Below are positions 57,328 through 64,000 of a stretch of DNA of 64,000 nucleotides, in pieces. The notes under the pieces are model-generated. The model saw only the letters and a list, made by a program, of their open reading frames with translations, was not told the origin of the DNA and made no database searches. The position numbers were made by a program, and so were the translations under genes. The stretch's first letter is position 1; each line of letters starts with the position of its first letter. Source of the stretch: Hyphomicrobiaceae bacterium (lineage in GTDB: Bacteria; Pseudomonadota; Alphaproteobacteria; Rhizobiales; Devosiaceae); the NCBI GenBank assembly GCA_020638065.1, contig JACKJG010000007.1, positions 124,001-188,000 on the forward strand. Direction: 5' to 3'.

Positions 57328-57439
57328 TTGACATAACGCGACAACAGAATGAACCGGCCTGATTCATCATGCCTGCGTTAACGCGAACTTACGCAATTGT
57401 GGCGGTCGCGTGGCGCTGATCGTTAAGGTTGATCAAGGC

Positions 57440-58582
57440 TTAATCGGCGCTGGCCCCGTTGCGTGCTGCGAGCGCATCGAACAGGCGATCCATCAGCGGC
57501 TGCCAGCGCGTGTCGACGACGGCCTGCAAGTCCTCAGAGAGCCGATAGGCATCGACCTTGAAATCGTGCCGTTCGGCGAAATAGGCCTCGATTTTCGGTG
57601 CAACCTGGTCGAACCCGTCGCGGCCCAGGGCCGCATAGGTCTCGCGCATTTGCGCAATCGGGTCTTCGGTCAAATCAGAATAGTGCAAATGATGGAACTG
57701 ACCCTGAGGCAGCGCTTTCACATCTGCGATCAGCGCTTCCATCATCTCTTCGAACTCTTTGGCAATGCGTTCGGCCATTTTCGAATGATCGGACAATTGC
57801 AGCCCTTGGGAATCGCAGAGCCGGGTCCAGAGTTTGAGCGTCGAACCGAGAACCGCGGCAGGGTCGCGGGTGATCAGGACGAAGCGCGCATTGGGATAAA
57901 GATCAATGAGAGTTTTGACCCTTGCAGTGTGGGTCGGTGACTTGACGACGATTTGCTTGGGTCCCGATTGCAGAGTGACCGCCTTGAGAAACCAGACCAG
58001 GCCCTCGCGCCATTTTCTGAGTTCGTGTGCATCAAGTCCGGACAGCGACAAGGTTCCCCTTCGGCGCGGTGCATCGGGAAAGGCGATCTGCAGATAGGGC
58101 GATGGCAGGCCAAGATTCATCAAAGCGAATTCGTCCTCCTGCGGCAGATGCCAGCCCGCCTGCATGTCATCCATCGGCCGGTTGGAGGGCACGAGGAATT
58201 TGACCATGCCTGCATAGGAAGCAGTCAGCAGAAAATGGTGTGGGCTCATGCATTGAAAGGTGTCGGGGAAGATGACCCGATCATCGAGGATCATCAATTC
58301 GTGCAGCAACGTGGTGCCGGAGCGCCAATGGCCGATGACGAAGATTGGGTCTGCGGGTAACTTGACTGCCTCGATCTCGCGGCCCTTGAGAATGTGCTGG
58401 GCCAGCGCCGCGGCCGAATTGATGATCGAGGTCAGGGTGATGGTCAGCACATGGCCCCATTTGATCGGAGCGACGGCAAAGCGGCCATAGGCGAGCAGGC
58501 GCATCCACACCGAAAAGGTCATGCCGTGCCAGAAACGTGCGTGCCAGATGCGCACGCGCCGGTCCGGTTGCTTTTGAGCCAT
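57440..58582 (-). CDS. Sulfotransferase-family protein
   Basis: The 380-residue protein has the sulfotransferase PAPS phosphate loop as PIFVIGHWRSGTTLLHELM at about 79-97, the second PAPS region ARFVLITRDPAAVLGSTLKLW at about 230-250, and a large helical middle with DTFQCMSPHHFLL. This layout is the Sulfotransfer_3 type (PF13469). It would transfer a sulfuryl group from PAPS to a hydroxyl; the acceptor is unknown. N-terminal hydrophobic segments (about 20-65) may anchor it. It lies before the GH25 gene and divergent from comM. Confidence 0.88.
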   Translation of the reverse strand: MAQKQPDRRVRIWHARFWHGMTFSVWMRLLAYGRFAVAPIKWGHVLTITLTSIINSAAALAQHILKGREIEAVKLPADPIFVIGHWRSGTTLLHELMILDDRVIFPDTFQCMSPHHFLLTASYAGMVKFLVPSNRPMDDMQAGWHLPQEDEFALMNLGLPSPYLQIAFPDAPRRRGTLSLSGLDAHELRKWREGLVWFLKAVTLQSGPKQIVVKSPTHTARVKTLIDLYPNARFVLITRDPAAVLGSTLKLWTRLCDSQGLQLSDHSKMAERIAKEFEEMMEALIADVKALPQGQFHHLHYSDLTEDPIAQMRETYAALGRDGFDQVAPKIEAYFAERHDFKVDAYRLSEDLQAVVDTRWQPLMDRLFDALAARNGASAD

Positions 58583-58698
58583 CGCGCGTCAATCCCTAAG
58601 TCTTTGCCTTCATGCCTCCTAGCCCGGCAGTTCTCATATGAAAACCGGCAAGGCGAGAAATACGGGTAAATCCGGAGATTGACTCGGGATTTCACTTA

Positions 58699-58713
58699 GA
58701 ACAAACTAAGAAC
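58699..58713 (-). promoter_or_regulatory. LexA box upstream of comM
   Basis: On the - strand GTTC-TTAGTTT-GTTC is an exact alphaproteobacterial LexA direct repeat; on the + strand it reads GAAC-N7-GAAC. It ends 18 bases before the comM start. comM is a reported SOS-regulated gene in alphaproteobacteria, which supports it. Confidence 0.8.
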
Positions 58714-58731
58714 ATATTTTGCGGGGCGCTT

Positions 58732-60252
58732 ATGGTCACACGGGTCAAGACGGTTGCATTTCAGGGCATCGATGCGGTGGATGTCGACGTGCAGGTGCAA
58801 GTGGCACCCGGTATGCCGCATTTCAACATTGTCGGGCTGCCCGACAAGGCGGTGGCCGAAAGCCGGGAACGGGTGCGGGCCGCGCTTTTGGCCTCGGGGC
58901 TTGGCCTGCCGCCCAAGCGGGTCACCATCAATCTGGCGCCCGCCGACCTGCCCAAGGAAGGCTCACACTACGATCTGCCCATTGCCCTTGGGCTGATGGG
59001 CGCGATCGGCGCCGTGCCAGCAGACAGTTTCAGCCGCTACATGGTTCTGGGGGAACTGGCGCTTGACGGGCGCATCATGCCGGTTTCGGGAACGCTTCCC
59101 GCCGCCATTGCCGCCAATGCGCGGGGGCTGGGGATGATCTGTCCGGCGTCTTCGGGGCCGGAGGCGGCGTGGGCTGATCCCGACCTCGACATCATCGCGG
59201 CGGAATCGCTGGTCATGCTCAACAATAATCTGGTCGGCCATCAGATGAGCGCGCGGCCCTTGCCCGCGCGGCAAGGCGAGAATGACCTGTTGCCGGACCT
59301 GGCCGATGTGCGCGGGCAGGAGGCGGCGCGGCGCGCACTGGAGGTTGCGGCGGCAGGTGGCCACAACCTGTTGATGGTCGGGCCGCCGGGCGCGGGCAAA
59401 TCCATGCTGGCGGCGCGATTGCCATCGATCCTGCCGCCGCTCAGTCCGCGCGAAATGCTCGACGTGTCGATGATCCAATCGATTGCCGGAGAATTGCATG
59501 GCGGCAAGTTGAGCGAAAGGCGTCCGTTCCGCGCTCCGCATCATTCCGCGTCGATGGCGGCCCTCGTGGGGGGCGGATTGCGGGTCAAGCCGGGCGAGGT
59601 GTCGCTGGCGCACAATGGCGTGCTTTTCCTCGACGAATTGCCGGAATTCTCGCCGCAGGTGCTCGATTCCCTGCGCCAGCCTCTCGAAGCGGGAGAAACG
59701 GTGATCGCGCGCGCCAACGCACGTGTCTCCTATCCCGCGCGGTTTCAGCTGATCGCGGCGATGAACCCGTGCAAATGCGGCATGGCGGGCACGCCGGGCC
59801 ATACCTGCAAACGCGGCGATGCCTGCGCGGCGGACTATCAGGCGCGCGTTTCCGGCCCCTTCCTCGACCGGATTGACATCCGCATGGACGTGCCGGCGGT
59901 TTCCGCCCTCGACATGATGGGCGAGCAAAAGGCGGAATCCAGCCGTGACGTTGCTGTGCGGGTCGCCGCTGCCCGGCAGGTCCAGATCGAACGCTATCAG
60001 GCCATGGGCGCCAACGGCATCTACACCAATGCGGCAGCGGGATCGCGCCTGATCGAAGAGGTCGCCGCGCCGGATGCGGAAAGCCGCGATCTTCTCGTTC
60101 GGGCGTCGGAACGTTTCGGCCTCTCGGCCCGCGCCTATCATCGCGTGCTCAAGGTGGCGCGCACGCTGGCCGATCTGGCGGGATCGAAAAAGGTTGGGAG
60201 GCCCTTCTTTGCCGAGGCCCTGAGCTACCGGCTCAACCTTGCCAATGCTTAA
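58732..60252 (+). CDS. comM: ComM/YifB-family Mg-chelatase-like AAA+ ATPase
   Basis: The 506-residue protein has a Lon-like N-terminal domain (about 1-170, with HFNIVGLPDKAVAESRERV and GELALDGRIMPVSG), then an AAA+ domain with Walker A GPPGAGKSML at about 219-228, LFLDELPEFSP (Walker B) at about 300-310, and a cysteine cluster CKCGMAGTPGHTCKRGDAC at about 345-363. ComM is a hexameric helicase that migrates branches during natural transformation. A LexA box precedes it, so it may be DNA-damage inducible. Confidence 0.97.
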   Translation: MVTRVKTVAFQGIDAVDVDVQVQVAPGMPHFNIVGLPDKAVAESRERVRAALLASGLGLPPKRVTINLAPADLPKEGSHYDLPIALGLMGAIGAVPADSFSRYMVLGELALDGRIMPVSGTLPAAIAANARGLGMICPASSGPEAAWADPDLDIIAAESLVMLNNNLVGHQMSARPLPARQGENDLLPDLADVRGQEAARRALEVAAAGGHNLLMVGPPGAGKSMLAARLPSILPPLSPREMLDVSMIQSIAGELHGGKLSERRPFRAPHHSASMAALVGGGLRVKPGEVSLAHNGVLFLDELPEFSPQVLDSLRQPLEAGETVIARANARVSYPARFQLIAAMNPCKCGMAGTPGHTCKRGDACAADYQARVSGPFLDRIDIRMDVPAVSALDMMGEQKAESSRDVAVRVAAARQVQIERYQAMGANGIYTNAAAGSRLIEEVAAPDAESRDLLVRASERFGLSARAYHRVLKVARTLADLAGSKKVGRPFFAEALSYRLNLANA

Positions 60253-60356
60253 GGGTTTTCGCTTCTGGCGGAATGCTGACGTGAAGAACTTGATCGGTGC
60301 AAATCCCGATCTGCAATTGACTCAAAATTAGGGGGTTTTGATGCATCTTTTCGCTT

Positions 60357-60956
60357 ATGGGCAGAAAGAACCACATCGTCCGCAACGAAGCGGAATTGTT
60401 GAGCTGGAACGAGCAACGCGGCTTCGGGTTTGCGCGCCTGCCTGGCGGCACCGAACGCATCTTCGTTCACGCCAAGAGTTTTTTGCCCGACATGCCGCGT
60501 CCGCAACCCGGTGACCGGCTCGACCTTGAAGTGGTGCCCGGCAAGGGTGGCAAGCCGGCCGCGCGCGACGTACGTATCCTTCTGCCCGACGAATTGCCGT
60601 CGAGCCCCTTGTCGCTGCACCTGGCGACCGCCGCGATCCTGACCCTGTTGCTGCAAATCGACATCATGCTGGACCGGATGCCCGGACTTCTGGCCTCGCT
60701 TTACGTGCTGATGGGCGGTCTGTCCCTTTTTGCCTATTCCTGGGACAAGCAGGCCGCCGTCCTCGGTGCCTGGCGTGTCCGCGAACGCGACCTGCAGATC
60801 ATCGATTTCATGGGCGGCATTATTGGCGGCCTTGTGGCCCAGCACATGATGCGGCACAAACGCTACAAGAATTCCTTCCAGAACGGCACACTCGTCGCCG
60901 TCGTCTTCCATGCTGCGCTGCTCGGCGCGATCGGACTTGGGCTATTTCACCTTTAG
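60357..60956 (+). CDS. Cold-shock-domain/DUF1294 fusion protein
   Basis: The 199-residue protein has an N-terminal cold-shock OB fold (about 8-75) with SWNEQRGFGFARLPGG (RNP-1-like) and RIFVHAKSF (RNP-2-like), followed by a membrane DUF1294 domain (about 80-198) with about four helices. These include LFAYSWDKQAAVLGAWRVRERDLQIIDFMGGIIGGLVAQHM (named by position, about 120-165) and a basic HKRYKNSFQ. Such fusions could bind nucleic acid at the membrane (inference). It starts 105 bases after comM and converges on galM. Confidence 0.9.
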   Translation: MGRKNHIVRNEAELLSWNEQRGFGFARLPGGTERIFVHAKSFLPDMPRPQPGDRLDLEVVPGKGGKPAARDVRILLPDELPSSPLSLHLATAAILTLLLQIDIMLDRMPGLLASLYVLMGGLSLFAYSWDKQAAVLGAWRVRERDLQIIDFMGGIIGGLVAQHMMRHKRYKNSFQNGTLVAVVFHAALLGAIGLGLFHL

Positions 60957-60965
60957 TCGTTCGGT

Positions 60966-61979
60966 TCAGGCGATCTCAGAGATGTCGATCAGGCAGACAT
61001 GCCGATACGGTCGGTCGGGTGAACAAAGAATGGACGGAAAGCGCGGCTCGTTGATCGCATTGGGATAGGCCTGGTCCTCGAGGCAGAGGCCCGAATGTTT
61101 TGCGTAGATGCGGCCGCCATGCCCGGGCACGCTGACATCGGTCCAGACCGAATCGTAAAGCTGAACAGCCTGCCGGTCCGTGAAAAGCCTCAATTGCAGC
61201 CTGTTGTCGGGGCCGGTCACGATCGCGGCCGGCTCATTTGGGTCGCGGCCATCGCGCAAAACCATGTTGAGATCGTAATCGAGCGGCTCGCCGTTCTCGT
61301 CGCGGAAATTGCGCGGCGTCCGGAAGTCGAAGCGGCTGCCGGTCACGTCGCGGATTTCGCCGGTCGGCAAAAGCGTATCGTCGCTGACGGTCATTCGGTC
61401 GGCATCGAGCCACAGTGTATGATCGAGAATATCCGAGCCGGTTCCGAGGTTGAAATATTGGTGCTGCACCAAGGAAATTGGCGTAACGCGTTCGGGCACG
61501 GCTTCGAGCACGAGCTCCAGCATATTGCCGTCAAGCCGATAGGTCGCGGCAAAGTCCACCGCGCCGGGATAGCCCATGGCGCCATCTGGCGAATGGTGGG
61601 TGAAGAGCACCGCATTGCGGTCCGAATCAGGCGCCATGTCCCAGACCTGCCGTCCCAGCCCGTCCGGCCCGCCATGCAGATGATGGGGCGCTTCATTGAC
61701 CGGCAATTCATAGGTCATGCCGTCCAGTTCGAACCGTCCGAAGCCGATGCGGTTGGCCACGCGCCCGGCCAGCGATCCGAAATGAGGCGAATGATCGGGA
61801 TAGGGGTCGAACCGGTCAAACCCCAGCACGACCGATCTCGGCTTGCCATCGACCGGCACCTGCCAATCGCGCACGACGACGCCCCAGTTCATGATGAAAA
61901 CCGACGTGCCTTCCGAATTGGTGAGCGTCACCTCATCAACCCGCTTTCCCGCAAATTCGCCGATGGTTCTGATCTGCAT
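60966..61979 (-). CDS. galM: Aldose 1-epimerase (galactose mutarotase)
   Basis: The 337-residue enzyme has SVVLGFDRFDPYPDHSPHFGSLAGRVANRIGFGRF at about 49-83 (named by position), then DGMTYELPVNEAPHHLHGGPDGLGRQVWD with the HGG catalytic His region, HQYFNLGTGSDILDHTLWLDAD with the second His, and SGLCLEDQAYPNAIN near the C terminus. It interconverts alpha and beta anomers of aldoses. It is divergent from a LacI regulator and a xylulokinase, suggesting use on xylose or arabinose. Confidence 0.94.
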   Translation of the reverse strand: MQIRTIGEFAGKRVDEVTLTNSEGTSVFIMNWGVVVRDWQVPVDGKPRSVVLGFDRFDPYPDHSPHFGSLAGRVANRIGFGRFELDGMTYELPVNEAPHHLHGGPDGLGRQVWDMAPDSDRNAVLFTHHSPDGAMGYPGAVDFAATYRLDGNMLELVLEAVPERVTPISLVQHQYFNLGTGSDILDHTLWLDADRMTVSDDTLLPTGEIRDVTGSRFDFRTPRNFRDENGEPLDYDLNMVLRDGRDPNEPAAIVTGPDNRLQLRLFTDRQAVQLYDSVWTDVSVPGHGGRIYAKHSGLCLEDQAYPNAINEPRFPSILCSPDRPYRHVCLIDISEIA

Positions 61980-62129
61980 GTCCGGTCTCCCTGCTTCGTG
62001 CGCTCTTAGCCCGAACGATGCAGCTTTGCATCAATGGGGCGCGAGATTTTCCACCCATGGTTTGTCACTGCACTTTTTCATGGCGGTATCCTGCTGTTGC
62101 CGCTATGGAAATCGCGGGGAGAGTGTTTG

Positions 62130-63176
62130 GTGGCGAAACGAACGGGAAAAAACAACAAGCCAACGGTCCGCGACGTGGCCAAGGCCGCCGGCGTGTCGCT
62201 GGCAACCGTTGATCGTGTGCTGAACCAGCGCAAGGGCGTACGTCAGGCCACCATCGAGAAGGTGGAAAAGGCGGTCGCCGACCTCAATTTCACGCGCGAT
62301 GTTGGCGCCTCGCTTCTGGCGCGGGCCAAGTCTGCCCGCATCCATTTCGTCCTTCCGGCTGGCACCAATCCCTTCATGCACAGCCTTGAATCGGCAGTGG
62401 CCCAACAGGCCGAAATCGCGGCCCAGGCTCGTGTGGATGTCGACATGTCGAGCGTGCCGCCGCTCAATGCCGAGGCGCTGGTCGAGGAAATCGACAGGCT
62501 TGCCGACGATTCCTGTGATTGCGCGGTAATCGTGGCGACCGACGACGACGCCTTGCGCCGTGCCGTGGCACGGGCGCTCACCAAAGGCCTGCCAACGATC
62601 ACTCTGGTTTCCGATCTGCCGCAATCGAAGCGGCGGGCCTTTGTCGGCATCGACAATGAAGCGGCCGGACGCACCGCCGCATCGCTGCTCGGGCGCTTCT
62701 GTCCGCCCAATGCCCAGATCGGGCTGATCGTCGGCTCTCTTGACCTGCGCGATCACCGCGACCGGTTCATCGGCTTTTCCGAAGTCATGCTGGAGGAGTT
62801 CCCTGGCATTGAGATCATCGGACCGGCCGAAGGCTTCGATGACGCACGCGAAACGGCCAAACGCGCCAACGAACTCCTGAACGACAATCCGCGGCTCGCC
62901 GGAATCTACTCGATCGGGGCCGGCAATGATGGGTTGATGACGACCCTCAGGCAGCGGATCAGCCCGGGACGGGTAAAGGTCGTGGTGCACGAATTGACCG
63001 AGGCCTCGCGCGAAGGGCTGGCCGGCGGCTATATCGATGCGGTTCTCAACCAGAACGTCGCACACGAGGCCGAGCGCGCAATCCGCTTTGCGCAATTGCT
63101 GGCCGTGCAGCCCAGTGCCGAACTCGACCGCACGCCGGTCGAAATCGGTATTTATCTGCGCGACAACGTGATCTAA
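62130..63176 (+). CDS. LacI-family transcriptional regulator
   Basis: The 348-residue regulator has the LacI helix-turn-helix PTVRDVAKAAGVSLATVDRVLNQRKGVRQATI at about 9-40, the hinge and a periplasmic-binding-like core with ALTKGLPTITLVSDLPQ, FVGIDNEAAGRTAASLLG and AGIYSIGAGNDGL, consistent with sugar binding. I place the start at the GTG at 62130, about six bases after GAGAG; the frame is open to 62034 but those residues are not like the family. It is between galM and xylB, so it probably controls pentose use. Confidence 0.93.
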   Translation: MAKRTGKNNKPTVRDVAKAAGVSLATVDRVLNQRKGVRQATIEKVEKAVADLNFTRDVGASLLARAKSARIHFVLPAGTNPFMHSLESAVAQQAEIAAQARVDVDMSSVPPLNAEALVEEIDRLADDSCDCAVIVATDDDALRRAVARALTKGLPTITLVSDLPQSKRRAFVGIDNEAAGRTAASLLGRFCPPNAQIGLIVGSLDLRDHRDRFIGFSEVMLEEFPGIEIIGPAEGFDDARETAKRANELLNDNPRLAGIYSIGAGNDGLMTTLRQRISPGRVKVVVHELTEASREGLAGGYIDAVLNQNVAHEAERAIRFAQLLAVQPSAELDRTPVEIGIYLRDNVI

Positions 63177-63367
63177 CCTCACCGTGCGCGCCGGTCTAAG
63201 GCGCGACAATTCACAGCCTCAAAGGCGGCCTTTTCACGGGCCGCATATTGTGCAATTATCGCAATTGAGGTACGTAACTCAGGCCCGGTTCAGCGCCGGG
63301 AGCGAACACGGTCAACGGGCGGAACAGTCCGGCGGTTCGCGAAAAAGGTGGGGAGGCAGGTGCGAAA

Positions 63368-64000
63368 ATGGCGCACGAGAATGCCTATTATGTCGGTCTC
63401 GATATCGGAACGTCAGGGGTCAAGGCGGCGCTGATGTCCGGTGCGGGCGTGCTTGAAGCCGATGCGCTTGCCCCACTCGAGGTCTTTCGCCCCAAGCCGG
63501 GTTGGTCGGAACAGAACCCGGCCGATTGGTGGGCGGCAACGCAATCGGCGCTCGATCAGCTGGCCAAAGCGCATCCGGAAAAGATGGCTCGCGTGCGCGG
63601 GCTCGGGCTCTCCGGCCAGATGCACGGCGCAACCCTGATCGACAAGGACGACAAGGTCCTGCGCCCTGCGATCCTCTGGAATGACGGGCGCTCGGCGGCC
63701 GAATGCGCGGAAATCGAGCGGGATTGCCCGAATTCGCGCCAGATCGCGGGCAATATCGCCATGCCCGGTTTCACCGCACCCAAGATTGCCTGGGTCAGAA
63801 CGCACGAACCGGACATCTATGCGCAGATCGCCAAAGTGCTGCTCCCAAAGGATTATGTGCGGTTGTGTCTGTCCGGCGATTACGTGTCCGACATGTCCGA
63901 TGCGGCGGGCACGCTGTGGCTCAACGTGGCCGAACGCAGATGGTCGCCGGAACTGCTGGCAGCGACCGGTCTTGATGAGAGTCATATGCCGCGGCTGGTC
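63368..64000 (+). CDS. xylB: Xylulokinase, N-terminal part
   Basis: The reading frame runs off the right edge; 211 residues are visible. MAHENAYYVGLDIGTSGVKAAL contains the phosphate-1 loop, followed by KPGWSEQNPADWWAA, RGLGLSGQMHGATLID (xylulose binding, about 75-90), ILWNDGRSAAEC and NIAMPGFTAPKIAW...LLPKDYVRLCLSGDYVSDMSDAAGT. These are FGGY xylulokinase motifs. It phosphorylates D-xylulose for the pentose phosphate pathway. A 191-base gap to the LacI gene precedes it, and no clear operator was found there. Confidence 0.96.
   Translation, partial: MAHENAYYVGLDIGTSGVKAALMSGAGVLEADALAPLEVFRPKPGWSEQNPADWWAATQSALDQLAKAHPEKMARVRGLGLSGQMHGATLIDKDDKVLRPAILWNDGRSAAECAEIERDCPNSRQIAGNIAMPGFTAPKIAWVRTHEPDIYAQIAKVLLPKDYVRLCLSGDYVSDMSDAAGTLWLNVAERRWSPELLAATGLDESHMPRLV

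Noticed and set aside
58963..60141. A 392-codon - strand frame opposite comM
   Set aside because: Arginine/histidine-rich shadow product; comM motifs are complete on the + strand.
63240..63285. Possible LacI operator before xylB (TTGTGCAATTATCGCAA)
   Set aside because: The inverted repeat matches at only about ten of 17 positions and may also be read as a GCAATT direct repeat; too weak to call.
1..64000. CRISPR array, prophage, insertion sequence or integrase-flanked island
   Set aside because: No regularly spaced repeats, transposase or phage genes were seen; the accessory genes are isolated insertions among core genes.

Overview
The window is a dense, GC-rich chromosomal stretch of an alphaproteobacterium, most likely a member of the Hyphomicrobiales (Rhizobiales) and possibly of the Devosia/Pelagibacterium group. 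This rests on gene content and regulatory sequence: a membrane-bound ferritin (MbfA), a BigR/persulfide-dioxygenase/TauE sulfide module, the divergent hrcA/rph pair, the LpoA-rsmI-yraN-gshB cluster, an infC gene that appears to start with ATT, and direct-repeat LexA boxes (GTTC-N7-GTTC). The genus call is inference. I see no rRNA, tRNA, CRISPR, prophage or insertion sequence; this looks like ordinary core chromosome with small accessory insertions.

Layout. 1-9.9 kb: a cut-off membrane protein, an MFS transporter, a YegP-like protein, an amino-acid ABC binding protein and permease without a local ATPase, a DUF3224 gene behind a possible LexA box, lepA, a cytochrome c', and mbfA coupled to an alpha/beta hydrolase. 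9.9-18.4 kb: a divergent LytTR regulator/DUF2306 membrane protein pair, a PAT-like acetyltransferase, a UPF0173 hydrolase, trhO, an aldo-keto reductase, a Crp/Fnr regulator with a DUF2892 protein, and an ArsR regulator with an ArsP-like permease. 18.5-23.4 kb: an MFS exporter behind a strong dyad, then an O-antigen-ligase-like protein and two glycosyltransferases that follow pheT. 23.4-28.9 kb: a translation cluster (rpmI, rplT, pheS, pheT) with an ASCH protein and a DEDD exonuclease inserted between pheS and pheT.

29-36 kb: sulfide detoxification (rhodanese, persulfide dioxygenase, BigR, TauE) controlled from one operator, then a MATE pump, two small envelope proteins and infC. 36-45.9 kb: gpmA/dapB, pyrF with a histidine-rich tail, a degenerate histidine phosphatase, a flavin reductase, and dnaJ, dnaK and grpE, with an uncharacterised secreted HExxH protein inserted in opposite orientation between dnaK and dnaJ. 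A heat-shock-type promoter lies upstream of dnaK. 45.9-57.3 kb: hrcA divergent from rph-rdgB-hemW, a DMT transporter, an LpoA-like lipoprotein divergent from rsmI-yraN-gshB, a MarC protein, a cyclopropane synthase and a GH25 lysozyme. 57.4-64 kb: a sulfotransferase, LexA-boxed comM, a cold-shock-DUF1294 fusion, galM, a LacI regulator and the start of xylB, probably a pentose-use locus that continues past the window.

Most genes are packed with overlaps of 1-4 bp, which suggests translational coupling. Three related copies of a dispersed extragenic palindrome (near 2.1, 17.9 and 31.8 kb) and one different long palindrome (26.5 kb) occupy gaps between genes. No wholly new system is evident. The best leads are the HExxH protein inside the dnaK-dnaJ locus, the nuclease/ASCH insertion in pheST, the membrane LytTR/DUF2306 pair, and several sharp operators whose regulators are not adjacent.
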